The position numbers and the translations under genes were made by a program. The notes under the pieces are model-generated. The model was not told the origin of the DNA. It saw only the letters and a list, made by a program, of their open reading frames with translations, and did no database searches. Below are positions 34,203 to 43,265 of a DNA stretch of 64,000 nt, one piece after another (the first letter of the stretch is position 1; each line of letters opens with the position of its first letter). Origin of the DNA: Pseudomonas sp. dw_612 (lineage in GTDB: Bacteria > Pseudomonadota > Gammaproteobacteria > Pseudomonadales > Pseudomonadaceae); assembly GCF_018449725.1 (NCBI RefSeq), contig NZ_JAAVVC010000010.1:62001-126000 (forward strand), in the 5' to 3' direction.

Positions 34203-34225
34203 TTTGTCAAAATTATTTTGACAAA
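34203..34225. promoter_or_regulatory. LysR-type operator between MFS and LysR genes
   Basis: TTTGTCAAAAT facing ATTTTGACAAA around one T is an almost perfect 23-base palindrome with the T-N11-A core of LysR boxes. It ends directly against the GGAG ribosome site of the LysR gene (start 34240), so binding could block its own translation or transcription start while acting on the MFS promoter. Confidence 0.75.
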
Positions 34226-34239
34226 GGAGTGCTGCGGGC

Positions 34240-35121
34240 ATGGTCAGCCTGGACCGTTTTGACACTTTTAAAGCCGTGGTCGAGGCCGGGTCGTTGACCG
34301 CCGCGGCCGAGACACTGGGGCAGACCCGCGCCGTGGTGAGTTTCAACCTCAAGCGCCTGGAGGAAGAACTGGGCGTGACCTTGCTGACCCGCAGCACCCG
34401 CCAATTAGCCCTGACCGATGCCGGCGAGCGTTTTTATCGACGCTGTTTGCGCACCCTGGACGAAGCGCAACTAGCGATCGAAGAAGCCCGTTCGGAGCAT
34501 TCGCAGCTCAAGGGCTCGTTGCGGATCACCACCACGGTGGAGTTTGCCTTGGCCCAGGTGGTGCCCGCGCTGGGGGTGTTTCGAGAGCAACATCCGCAGT
34601 TGAACATTCACTTGTCCACCTCCTCGACCCACGCCGATCTGATTTCCGAGCGTTTCGATGTGGCGATCCGGCTGGGGCGGATGCACGACTCCAATTTGCG
34701 AGCGGTGCAGTTGTCGACGTTCGAGATTTTCGCGGTGGCGGCGCCAGGGTTGATCGAGCGTTTCGCGGCCGTCGACACGTTGGCGGCACTGGAATCACTA
34801 CCGACGCTGGGGCATGGTCGGGTGCCTGAACTGACGGTAAACGACCCGGCGGGAACGGAGCATCTCTACCAGCCGAAACCGGGGAAAACCGCGATTGTCG
34901 CCGACAACTCGGCGACGCTGCGGGCGTTTGCGTTGTCCGGGCAAGGCGTGGCGATTTTGCCCCAGTGGCTGGTGCAGGACGATCTGGACGCGGGGCGGCT
35001 ACAGCGTTTGTTGGCGGATCATCGATTCGCGCAACAAGGGGTGTACGCGCTGTACCCGGATACCCGGCATCTGCCGCTGAAGGTGCGGGCGTTTATTGAT
35101 TTTATGAAGGGGTGGGGTTGA
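34240..35121 (+). CDS. LysR family regulator of the adjacent MFS exporter
   Basis: A 293-residue LysR regulator. DNA-binding domain residues 4-62 (FDTFKAVVEAGSLTAAAETL, GVTLLTRSTRQLALT), effector domain from about 88 (GSLRITTTVEFALAQVVPAL). It belongs to the DsdC/AaeR-like CrgA group by the FDVAIRLG motif. Divergent from the MFS gene at 111 bases, with a palindromic operator overlapping its own ribosome site, so it probably controls both itself and the exporter. Confidence 0.88.
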   Translation: MVSLDRFDTFKAVVEAGSLTAAAETLGQTRAVVSFNLKRLEEELGVTLLTRSTRQLALTDAGERFYRRCLRTLDEAQLAIEEARSEHSQLKGSLRITTTVEFALAQVVPALGVFREQHPQLNIHLSTSSTHADLISERFDVAIRLGRMHDSNLRAVQLSTFEIFAVAAPGLIERFAAVDTLAALESLPTLGHGRVPELTVNDPAGTEHLYQPKPGKTAIVADNSATLRAFALSGQGVAILPQWLVQDDLDAGRLQRLLADHRFAQQGVYALYPDTRHLPLKVRAFIDFMKGWG

Positions 35122-35146
35122 GGTTTTGTGGGGGCTGTTCTGGCGC

Positions 35147-35171
35147 TTTCGCGAGCAGGCTCGCTCCCACC
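35147..35171. repeat. Solitary REP half, family B
   Basis: TTTCGCGAGCAGGCTCGCTC followed by CCACC. Only one good arm remains; a degraded partner (TTTTGTGGGGGCTGTT) lies just upstream. Confidence 0.6.
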
Positions 35172-35182
35172 GTTGATCTTCT

Positions 35183-36658
35183 TCAGATCATTCGTTTGCC
35201 GTGCAGGGGTTGTTGGCTCAGTGCGCCGCTGTTGACGTTGACCGTTCGCGCCCATGTCACGGCATCGTCGGTGAACGTGCAGCGGACGGTGTCACGGAAG
35301 GCGCTGGCGACGAATATCCACTGCATTTCCAGGGTCGAGTGATCAAGCCAGCGTGCCCCGGCGATGACGTCTACGTTGTCGAAGGTGTAGCCATGGTGCA
35401 ATTCGCTGCCGGGCATGTCGGTGCTGCCCTGATGCCAGTGCTCCAGCCCCGCCACAATTCGGTGCGTGCCCGTGGCGTCGCTTAGCTGCACGGTCAATGT
35501 CTCGTGTTCGAAGGTAAACGCGAGTCGCGTGACGCCCTGGTCGTTGTCGTCTACCTCGACCTCGACGGTGACTGGAACACTGAAGGGCGAAGTGCCTTGG
35601 GACACCAGCGCGGGAACCTGACGCATCGCTTCCAGACGTCGCTTCAAGCGATAGTCCGCCTCGTCGGCCAGCTTCGGGGTGTCGTGAAACGCCGCCGGGA
35701 AGTGCCGTTCGATGTGCGCAATGATCTGCGCCGAGTTCTTCATCGCGCCGACCACGGCCAGCGTCGCGCCGAAGGCCGGGAAAACAATCGACATCTGCAC
35801 GAAAACGCCGACCGCGCAGTACGCGTCCCGGGGCTTGATTGCCCAGTGGTAGCCGTACTTGCTGTCGGGCCCGCCTTGCGGGCGGGTCGCGGCGTGAACC
35901 CATTCGCTCGACAAAATGCGTTTGCCTTCCCAGAGGCCACCTTGAGCATGGAGGATTCCGAGTTTGAGCAGGGTCGCTGGCGTGGCGGTCAGGCCATTAC
36001 CGCCGGGGTTGATCCCGTCGGGCCCGATGTCCCAGTGCTCGTCGGTGACGCCCAGCGGTTCGAACAGGCGAGGGCGCAGATAGTCGTGCATCGTCTGACC
36101 AGTCAGTTGGGTCACGATCGCCGACAGCATGTAGCTGGCCGCGCTGGTGTAGACGTATTGTTCGCCGGGTTCATGAACCAGCGGGATCTTGAAAAACTCG
36201 GTGATCCAGCTGCTTTCGATGGCGCGCCAGACCGACCCCGAGGTGTTGGATTGATGACCGGTGCGCATCGTCAGCAAATGCTCGACGGTCATGCGCGGCA
36301 ATTTCGGATCCACGGGATCAGGCAGCAGCCCGGGGAAAAACGAGATAACCGAATCGCTGAGCCGCAACAGGCCTTCGTCCAGCGCGAAACCGATGGCGCA
36401 CGCGGTAAAACTTTTGGCCACCGAATGCAGGATTCGAGGGCGTTGCGGGGTGTAGGGCCATTTCCAGCCCTCCGCCGCGACCCTGCCGTTGCGATGCAAC
36501 ATGAGGCCATGCAAATCCAGCCCGGCGTCCTCGACATCATCGAGAAAGGCGATGACCCGATCAGGGTCGATCCCGACTTCGCTGGCCGCCGCGCGGAGCA
36601 GGCCGTCGTGGGTGGTTTGAAGAGGGGCGGCGAACGAGAAACGGGTGGGCGCAGGCAT
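35183..36658 (-). CDS. Beta-lactamase-related serine hydrolase (family S12)
   Basis: A 491-residue protein of the class C beta-lactamase/D-aminopeptidase/esterase group. Catalytic SxxK is Ser79-Val-Ala-Lys82 (RILHSVAKSF) and the second motif is Tyr170-Thr-Ser172 (YVYTSAAS). The first 360 residues are the hydrolase domain; the C-terminal 120 are beta-rich and of unknown role. No signal peptide is seen, so it is probably cytoplasmic. It follows the LysR gene by 63 bases on the same strand, so co-transcription is likely. In this setting it may hydrolyse the imported compound (amide, ester or D-peptide). TTG 36667 is an alternative start. Confidence 0.82.
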   Translation of the reverse strand: MPAPTRFSFAAPLQTTHDGLLRAAASEVGIDPDRVIAFLDDVEDAGLDLHGLMLHRNGRVAAEGWKWPYTPQRPRILHSVAKSFTACAIGFALDEGLLRLSDSVISFFPGLLPDPVDPKLPRMTVEHLLTMRTGHQSNTSGSVWRAIESSWITEFFKIPLVHEPGEQYVYTSAASYMLSAIVTQLTGQTMHDYLRPRLFEPLGVTDEHWDIGPDGINPGGNGLTATPATLLKLGILHAQGGLWEGKRILSSEWVHAATRPQGGPDSKYGYHWAIKPRDAYCAVGVFVQMSIVFPAFGATLAVVGAMKNSAQIIAHIERHFPAAFHDTPKLADEADYRLKRRLEAMRQVPALVSQGTSPFSVPVTVEVEVDDNDQGVTRLAFTFEHETLTVQLSDATGTHRIVAGLEHWHQGSTDMPGSELHHGYTFDNVDVIAGARWLDHSTLEMQWIFVASAFRDTVRCTFTDDAVTWARTVNVNSGALSQQPLHGKRMI

Positions 36659-36721
36659 GACGGTCAAGATCTCTTGTCAATGGAGCGGAAATACACGGCA
36701 GCGGCGAGCCGGAATGGATGA

Positions 36722-37639
36722 TCAGTTTTTGGCGCGATGGACCAGGCGCGAATAGGAAATCAGCATGCTGGTCAGTTCCTGGGTGACTTGGGTGAACGGC
36801 GAGTTGCGGCGACTGATCAGGCACACATCCCGCGAGGCCAAGGGCTCACGGATCGGAATACTGATCAGTGACGACGAGAACAGTTTCATGCCCGGCAGCA
36901 TGCGCGGTTCGATGGTCAGGTAATCCGATTCGGACACGATGTGCAGGATTTCCAGCAGCGAATCGGCGGTAATGGCGATGTTCGGTGGCGGTAGTCCTTC
37001 GGCCCTGAACAGCTCGATCAAGCGATTCTCGGCGCCGCCCACGACACCCGCCGGCCGCACGCTGATCCACTGACAATCGGTCAACTCGCGCACTGAGCGG
37101 GCCTGTGCCTGTGGATGGCCCTTGCGCGCAATGATGCTGGCGTCCGAGCTGTAGAGGCGCTCGATGGCCAGGTCGATGTCGGTGACGTTGGGCGCCAGCG
37201 GGCACATCACGAAGTCGAGCCGGCCGTCGCGAATTTTCTCGATCAGCATCTTCGTCGAACCACTGGCGACGTGCACCTGGACCTTGGGGAACTTGCGGGT
37301 GAAGCTGCTGAACACCGGCATCAGCAACTCGGCCAGCGGTTCGGCGGTGACGCCCAGCGCGATCTGCCCTTCGGGCTCGCCTTTCCATTGGCGGATATCC
37401 TGGAGGGCGCGATCGCAATCCATGGTGATCGAACGCGCCCGGGTCAGGAAACTTTCGCCCGCCGGCGTCAGGTTAATCCCTTGGTTGGAGCGGGCCAGCA
37501 GGGTGACACCGAGCTCCTTTTCCAGGCTCTGGATCGATTGGGTCAGCGTGCTCTGGGCAACACCCAACTGGCGTGCCGCCGAGCGAAAACTGCCTTTCTC
37601 GACAACGGAGCAGAAGGCGCGGAGATGGACCAGCGTCAT
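36722..37639 (-). CDS. LysR family regulator of the putative acyl-amino-acid module
   Basis: A 305-residue LysR regulator with HTH at residues 3-60 (LRAFCSVVEKGSFRSAARQL then GVAQSTLTQSIQSLEKELG) and an effector domain starting near 92 (GQIALGVTAEPLAELLMPVF). It is divergent from the ABC importer operon (462 bases between) and heads a minus-strand unit with the S12 hydrolase. It is the natural candidate for controlling the 38.1-47.1 kb genes. AGAGG lies nine bases before the ATG. Confidence 0.88.
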   Translation of the reverse strand: MTLVHLRAFCSVVEKGSFRSAARQLGVAQSTLTQSIQSLEKELGVTLLARSNQGINLTPAGESFLTRARSITMDCDRALQDIRQWKGEPEGQIALGVTAEPLAELLMPVFSSFTRKFPKVQVHVASGSTKMLIEKIRDGRLDFVMCPLAPNVTDIDLAIERLYSSDASIIARKGHPQAQARSVRELTDCQWISVRPAGVVGGAENRLIELFRAEGLPPPNIAITADSLLEILHIVSESDYLTIEPRMLPGMKLFSSSLISIPIREPLASRDVCLISRRNSPFTQVTQELTSMLISYSRLVHRAKN

Positions 37640-38101
37640 GGGAAACAGCCTCTGGGAACATGGGCGATTGCGATGATCGGTTTGACCGAAGCTTATCCGA
37701 ACAACTCCCCGAAAAACCTATCGGTTCAAATGATCGTGATCGGTCAATGTGATTAACCTGGCGTGAGTATTGCCGAGCAAAGCCCTCTGCGACGGGCTTC
37801 TGATTCGCAAAGCGGATGAATGGACGGCGCAGTGGCCGGAAATACCGAACATGATCGCTCCGTACGTTCTTCTCAACACACTTGCCACGCCCCTAAGATC
37901 GGTCCATCAACGTTAATCACCTCGGACCTGTTCATCACATCGCCAACCATGCATTCAAAACAATAACGACATCAGTTGCACAACCTCCTGCGGGTCTCCG
38001 TCCGAAGGAGCTGTAAAACAAGAAAAATCATCATGTGCCCGGCCGCGCCTTCGTTTTGAGGTCCTGCCAAACGTCCGGGTCGACAGCCAAGGGTTCTTGA
38101 T
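37640..38101. other. Divergent control region of the 35-47 kb module (462 bases)
   Basis: No ORF of note. GTGATTAAC at 37749-37757 is matched by an inverted GTTAATCAC at 37912-37920, a possible pair of operator half-sites. GGTCAA-like and GATCGTGATC motifs at 37732-37744 lie next to the first. The last 60 bases are the leader of the substrate-binding protein gene. Confidence 0.5.
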
Positions 38102-39658
38102 ATGAACAAAGCTTTTCTTCTGGCCGGCGGGCTCTCAGTCGCCCTGACCGCCAACGCCTGGGCCGATAACACGCTGACCGTGGCGTTGAACGCGGACATT
38201 CGCAGCACTGAGCCCGGTGTTAACCGTGACACCAACTCCGACGCCGTGATCCTGCACTTGACTGAAGGTCTGGTGGCCTTTCGTGAAGATGCCAGCATCG
38301 GTCCGCTGCTGGCCAAGGATGTGCAGGTCTCCGACGATGGCCTGCGCTACACCTTCCATCTGCGCGAAGGCGTGAAGTTTCAGAACGGCGCGCCGCTGAC
38401 GTCCGCCGAAGTGCTGTGGACCTGGCGCCGTTATCTGGACCCGAAAACCCAATGGCGTTGCCTCGGTGCGTTTGATGGCAGCGGCGGCAGCAAGATTGTC
38501 GATATCTCGGCGCCTGATGCGTTGACGGTGGTGTTCACTCTTGATCGACCGAGCGGGATTTTCCTGGCCAGTACGGCGCTGCCGGAATGCGGTGGCAGCG
38601 GCATCGTCCATCCCGACTCTGTGGTCGCCGGGGCGTGGAAGGCACCGATCGGCACCGGGCCGTTCAAGCTGGGCGAGTGGAAACCCGCGCAGTCGATCGA
38701 GTTGCTGCGTTTCGCCGGTTACACCCCGCGCGAGGAAACCGGTCCGGATGGCTACACCGGCAACAAGTCGACGAAGCTTGATCGCATCAAACTGATGGTC
38801 ATCCCCGACCCGGCCGCCGCCAAGGCTGCGCTGTTGTCGAAAAACGTCGACCTGCTGGTGGACGTCACACCGATGGATGCCAACGAATTGGCGGCAGTAC
38901 CCGGGGTGAAGATTTCCTCCAGCGGCACCATGTCGATCAGTGCCTTGTTATTCCAGACCCGCGACCCGTTGCTCAAGGATGTGCGTTTGCGTGAGGCCAT
39001 CGCCTACTCGCTGGACACCTCGCAAATCGTCGCGGCGCTGACCGACAACCGCTCCAGGGCCAACGCCTCGATGGTGGCGGTGGGCAGCAAATACCATCAG
39101 GCCGCCGAGGATAAGGGCTATGGCTACGACCCGATCAAGGCCCGTCGCCTGCTCGCCGAGGCCGGTTACAAAGGTCAGCCGATCAAGTTGCTGGTGAACA
39201 AACGCTATCCCTCGATCTTCGACATGGGCGTTTTCGCCCAAGCCATGGCCAAGGAAAGCGGCATCAATCTCGAGCTGGAAACCCTGGAATGGGGCACGCA
39301 GCTTGAGCGTTATCAGACCGGTAATTATCAGATGATGGCTTTTCCTTACTCCGAACGCCTGGACCCGGCGCTGAGTTTCGATTCGGTCACCGGTGACAAG
39401 GACAAGGAACCGCGCAAGGTCTGGGACAACCCGCAAGCCCGGGAGTGGTTGAGCGAGGCCATGCGCGAGTCGGATCCGGACAAGCGTCAGGCGCTGTTCG
39501 ACCAGCTGCATCAACAGATGATCAAGGATGTACCGCTGATCGTGATGTACAACGGCAACTCGATCTCGGCGCATCGTGATTACGTGCAGGGACTGCGTCC
39601 GTGGCCGGTGTCCAAGCCACGCCTGTGGACCATCGACCTGCCCGTCGGGAGACCCTGA
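38102..39658 (+). CDS. ABC transporter substrate-binding protein, peptide/opine type
   Basis: A 518-residue periplasmic binding protein of family 5 (DppA/OppA). Signal peptide MNKAFLLAGGLSVALTANAW with cleavage after ADN, then LNADIRSTEPGVNRDTNSDA and the family signature LREGVKFQNGAPLTSAEVLW. It would capture a peptide-like or opine-like ligand and deliver it to the permeases encoded next. AAGGGT precedes the ATG by seven bases. First gene of a co-directional run that ends with the aminotransferase at 47069. Confidence 0.9.
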   Translation: MNKAFLLAGGLSVALTANAWADNTLTVALNADIRSTEPGVNRDTNSDAVILHLTEGLVAFREDASIGPLLAKDVQVSDDGLRYTFHLREGVKFQNGAPLTSAEVLWTWRRYLDPKTQWRCLGAFDGSGGSKIVDISAPDALTVVFTLDRPSGIFLASTALPECGGSGIVHPDSVVAGAWKAPIGTGPFKLGEWKPAQSIELLRFAGYTPREETGPDGYTGNKSTKLDRIKLMVIPDPAAAKAALLSKNVDLLVDVTPMDANELAAVPGVKISSSGTMSISALLFQTRDPLLKDVRLREAIAYSLDTSQIVAALTDNRSRANASMVAVGSKYHQAAEDKGYGYDPIKARRLLAEAGYKGQPIKLLVNKRYPSIFDMGVFAQAMAKESGINLELETLEWGTQLERYQTGNYQMMAFPYSERLDPALSFDSVTGDKDKEPRKVWDNPQAREWLSEAMRESDPDKRQALFDQLHQQMIKDVPLIVMYNGNSISAHRDYVQGLRPWPVSKPRLWTIDLPVGRP

Positions 39659-39660
39659 AC

Positions 39661-40602
39661 ATGATGCGTTTCATTTTGCAGCGGCTGGCCATGTCATTGC
39701 CCACGCTGTTGCTGATCTCCTTGATGGTGTTTGCCATCATCCGCCTGGTGCCGGGTGACCCGGCGCTGCTGATGCTGGGCGACATGGCCGACGCCCACAG
39801 CCTGGCCGCCACCCGTGAGGCGCTGGGGCTGGATCAGCCACTGGCCATGCAGTTTCTGATTTGGCTCAAGGCTGTGCTCAGCGGTGATCTGGGATTCTCG
39901 ATCACGACCAATCAAGCCGTGTTGCCGTTGCTCCTCGACCGCTTCAGCGTGAGCGCCACGATTGTGCTGGTTTCGGTGTTGCTGGCCGCGTTGATCGCCG
40001 TACCGCTGGGGTTGCTGGCGGCCTGGAAGCAGAACAGCGGGATGGATTTCGGTGTGGTGGCCGGTGCGACGTTGCTGCTGTCGATCCCCAGCTTCTGGCT
40101 CGGGCTGCTGCTGTTGTACGGGTTCGGGATCAAGCTCGGCTGGTTGCCGGTGGTCGGTTATGTGTCCTTTCATGATTCGGCGTGGCAGGCGCTCAGCTAC
40201 ATCGTCTTGCCGATTGTTACGTTGACCCTGGTTGAACTCGGCGCAATCACTCGCATGGCGCGGGCCAGTGCCGTGGAAGTCTTGCGCCTGGAATACATCA
40301 CCCATGCCCGAGCCAAGGGGCTCTCCGAGCGGGCGGTGTTGTGGCGGCATGCACTGCGCAATGCCTTCGCGCCCACGCTGACGCTGATTGGCCTGATCCT
40401 CGGCAACCTGCTCAGCGGCATCGCGGTCCTGGAAACGGTGTTCACGCTGCCGGGGATCGGTCGCCTGATGGTGGACGCCATTTATGCTCGGGACTACCCG
40501 GTATTGCAGGGCTGCCTGTTGCTGGTGACCTTTGTCTACGTGCTCGTCAACCTGCTGGTCGACCTTCTCTATCCGCTCTTCGATCCCAGGGTCAAGCTAT
40601 GA
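39661..40602 (+). CDS. ABC transporter permease (DppB type)
   Basis: A 313-residue inner-membrane permease with six helices, starting MMRFILQRLAMSLPTLLLIS, and the EAA loop near residues 195-225 (GAITRMARASAVEVLRLEYI then THARAKGLSE). Partner of the next permease. The ATG follows the binding-protein stop by two bases with GGGAG nine bases upstream. Open frame upstream of 39661 overlaps the binding-protein gene and is a shadow. Confidence 0.9.
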   Translation: MMRFILQRLAMSLPTLLLISLMVFAIIRLVPGDPALLMLGDMADAHSLAATREALGLDQPLAMQFLIWLKAVLSGDLGFSITTNQAVLPLLLDRFSVSATIVLVSVLLAALIAVPLGLLAAWKQNSGMDFGVVAGATLLLSIPSFWLGLLLLYGFGIKLGWLPVVGYVSFHDSAWQALSYIVLPIVTLTLVELGAITRMARASAVEVLRLEYITHARAKGLSERAVLWRHALRNAFAPTLTLIGLILGNLLSGIAVLETVFTLPGIGRLMVDAIYARDYPVLQGCLLLVTFVYVLVNLLVDLLYPLFDPRVKL

Positions 40603-41483
40603 ACAAGCCCGCTTCTATTCCTCCAGCCACAGCCTCCGGGCTGCCGGCCACGACACCACGCCGACGCGCCCGGGGCCGGTTGCCGTTGAACGGCATGATC
40701 GGTGGCGTACTGCTTGGCGTGTTGCTGATCATGGCGTTGCTGGGTTTGATCTGGACGCCGTCCGATCCATTGGCCCTGAGCCTGATGTCGCGTTTGCAGG
40801 CACCGTCTGCCCATCATTGGTTAGGCACGGATGAATACGGTCGCGATGTGCTCAGCCGTCTGATGATCGGTGCCCACACCAGCCTGTGGATCAGTTTGCT
40901 GACGGTGAGCCTGGCGGTGATCGCCGGCACTTTCCTGGGCTTGCTCGCCGGGTTCATGCGCGGCTGGGTCGATCGCATTCTGATGATGATCAACGACGCC
41001 TTGCTGGCATTTCCCGGCATCCTGCTGGCGCTGGGTTTGATGGCGATTATCGGCCCGAGCCTGTACGGCATCGTCTTTGCGCTCAGCCTGGCGTATACGC
41101 CGTCGGTGGTTCGGGTGGTGCGCGGCACGGTGTTGTCGTTGCGGGAGAAAGAGTTCGTCGAAGCTTCCCGCGTGATCGGCAATTCCGAGCTGTACACCAT
41201 GCTGCGCCACATCGCGCCGAACTGCGTGGCACCCATCTGCGTGCTGGCCACCAGCATGTTCGGTTGGGCCATTCTCGCGGAAAGCTCCCTGAGCTTCCTC
41301 GGCCTGGGGGTGCCGCCGCCGGCCGCGACCTGGGGCAACATGCTCGCGGCGAGTCGCCCTTACATCGCCACCGCCAGTTGGCTCGGGTTGTTTCCCGGCA
41401 TCTTGATTGCGCTGTCGTTGCTGGCGTTCAACCTTTCTGGCGATGCATTGCGCGATCGTCTCGACCCACGGATGAGGAAATAA
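40599..41483 (+). CDS. ABC transporter permease (DppC type)
   Basis: A 294-residue permease. A charged N-terminal tail (ATTPRRRARGRLPLNG), first helix, then the DppC motif HWLGTDEYGRDVLSRL and the EAA loop VVRGTVLSLREKEFVEASRV. The ATG at 40599 overlaps the DppB-type stop (ATGA), so coupled. The long open frame upstream is a shadow of the other permease. Confidence 0.9.
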   Translation: MNKPASIPPATASGLPATTPRRRARGRLPLNGMIGGVLLGVLLIMALLGLIWTPSDPLALSLMSRLQAPSAHHWLGTDEYGRDVLSRLMIGAHTSLWISLLTVSLAVIAGTFLGLLAGFMRGWVDRILMMINDALLAFPGILLALGLMAIIGPSLYGIVFALSLAYTPSVVRVVRGTVLSLREKEFVEASRVIGNSELYTMLRHIAPNCVAPICVLATSMFGWAILAESSLSFLGLGVPPPAATWGNMLAASRPYIATASWLGLFPGILIALSLLAFNLSGDALRDRLDPRMRK

Positions 41484-41485
41484 TC

Positions 41486-43129
41486 ATGACGACCTCCGAC
41501 GTTTTGTTGGCCGTGGAAAACCTGAGTATCCGCGTAGGGCCTGAAGGCGCGCTGGCGGTGAACGACCTGAGCTTCACCATCGCACCGGGTGAAATCGTTG
41601 CCCTGGTGGGCGAATCCGGCAGTGGCAAGACCATGGCGGCGCGTGCGGCCATCGGCCTGCTGCCTGCGCCGCTGGAACAATGTGCTGGCGCGGTACGCTT
41701 CCAGGGTCGCGATCTGAATACGCTGAAACCCGAGGAGCTGCGGCGTATCCGTGGGGCGAAAATCGGCATGGTGTTTCAGGAGCCCATGGTCTCGCTGAAC
41801 CCGTCGCTGACCATCGGCCAGCAAATGGCTGAAGGCCTGCGCCTGCACACGGATTTGAACGAAGAAGAGATCCGCCTGCGCAGCTTGAAGATGCTTGAGC
41901 ATATCGGCATCGCTGACCCCAAGCGTTGCCTGACGGCCTATCCCCACGAGTTCTCCGGCGGGATGCGCCAACGCATTATGTTGGCGTCGGTGATGTTGTT
42001 GCGACCGGCCCTGTTGATCGCCGACGAACCGACCACGGCGCTGGATTGCCTGGCGCAACTGGACGTGCTCAAGCTGATGCTGGACCTGACCCGGGAAGAG
42101 GGCACGGCCATTCTGTTCATCAGCCATGACCTGTCGCTGGTGGCGCGTTATGCCCATAAGGTGGTGGTCATGCGCGATGGCAGCGCCGTGGAGCAGGGCA
42201 GCATCGAACGCATCCTGCTGGCGCCGCAGGCCGAGTACACCCGACAGTTGCTTGAAGCCTTGCCCCGGCGCGGCGATCTCGCGCCGTTGCCCCCGAGCGA
42301 GCGCCCGCTGCTGGAGGTGGACGGCATCTGTATCGAACATCCGGGACCGCGCAGTTTCTGGGGCAAGAGCCAATTCAAACGCGTCGTGCATTCGGCCAGT
42401 TTGAGTATCGCGCCAGGTGAAACCCTGGCTCTGGTCGGTGGCAGCGGTTCGGGCAAGACCACCCTCGGCCGGGCGGTGGTGGGGTTGGTGCAGCCGTGCG
42501 AAGGCGCGATCCGTTTTCAGGGGGTGGACATTCTCAAGGCCGGCAACCGCGAACATCGGCTGCAATGCCAGATGATTTTCCAGGACCCGTTTTCGTCCCT
42601 TGATCCACGGATGAAGATTGGTGAAATCCTCGCCGAGCCCTTGCGTCACGAACCCAACCTCAATGCCGAACAGCGTCGTGAGCGGGTGCGTAAAACGCTG
42701 ATCGATGTCGGGCTGGCTGAGCACTTCGTCGAGCGCTTCCCTCATCAGCTTTCCGGTGGTCAGCGACAGCGGGTCGCGATCGGTCGCGCGCTGGTGCGTC
42801 ACCCGCGCCTGGTGATCGCCGACGAGCCGATTTCGGCACTCGACATGACCATCCAGAAACAGATTCTCGAATTGTTCGAGCGGCTCCAGGCGCAGTACGG
42901 CTTTGCCTGTTTGTTCATCTCCCATGACCTGGCAGCGGTGGAGCGAATTGCCCATCGGGTGGCGGTCATGAGCCAGGGCAAGGTGGTCGAGACGGGATCG
43001 CGCGACGAGATCTTTGATCGCCCACAACACCCTTACACGCGAAAACTGCTGGCCGCCGCCAGCCCATTGGAAAAACTCGAAGGGGGCGGTTATCGCATAC
43101 GGCCCAGCCCCGTTCCCGCCGTGATTTAA
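41486..43129 (+). CDS. ABC transporter ATPase with two fused nucleotide-binding domains
   Basis: A 547-residue fusion of the DppD- and DppF-type ATPases. First domain: Walker A GESGSGKT (42-49), signature FSGGMRQR (156-163), Walker B LLIADEP (176-182). Second domain: Walker A GGSGSGKT (318-325), signature LSGGQRQR (422-429), Walker B LVIADEP (442-448). It would energise the import system; one protein replaces the usual two, as in GsiA/YejF. Starts two bases after the permease stop; upstream open frame is a shadow. Confidence 0.92.
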   Translation: MTTSDVLLAVENLSIRVGPEGALAVNDLSFTIAPGEIVALVGESGSGKTMAARAAIGLLPAPLEQCAGAVRFQGRDLNTLKPEELRRIRGAKIGMVFQEPMVSLNPSLTIGQQMAEGLRLHTDLNEEEIRLRSLKMLEHIGIADPKRCLTAYPHEFSGGMRQRIMLASVMLLRPALLIADEPTTALDCLAQLDVLKLMLDLTREEGTAILFISHDLSLVARYAHKVVVMRDGSAVEQGSIERILLAPQAEYTRQLLEALPRRGDLAPLPPSERPLLEVDGICIEHPGPRSFWGKSQFKRVVHSASLSIAPGETLALVGGSGSGKTTLGRAVVGLVQPCEGAIRFQGVDILKAGNREHRLQCQMIFQDPFSSLDPRMKIGEILAEPLRHEPNLNAEQRRERVRKTLIDVGLAEHFVERFPHQLSGGQRQRVAIGRALVRHPRLVIADEPISALDMTIQKQILELFERLQAQYGFACLFISHDLAAVERIAHRVAVMSQGKVVETGSRDEIFDRPQHPYTRKLLAAASPLEKLEGGGYRIRPSPVPAVI

Positions 43130-43175
43130 CAATCGTGGCGTAAGTAGCGAAGTACACAGACCACAGCTGCACCGC

Positions 43176-43198
43176 CGCGCAAATCGGCGATTTGCGCG
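43176..43198. repeat. Perfect hairpin between ATPase and porin genes
   Basis: CGCGCAAATC-GGC-GATTTGCGCG, a ten-pair stem without a U-run. May act as an mRNA processing or stability element between importer and porin. Confidence 0.6.
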
Positions 43199-43265
43199 AA
43201 CGGCGAAGCCATGCCTGAACAATAAGAAAAACCCCCTAACCATTGATCTGCCAGGAGCTAACAAC

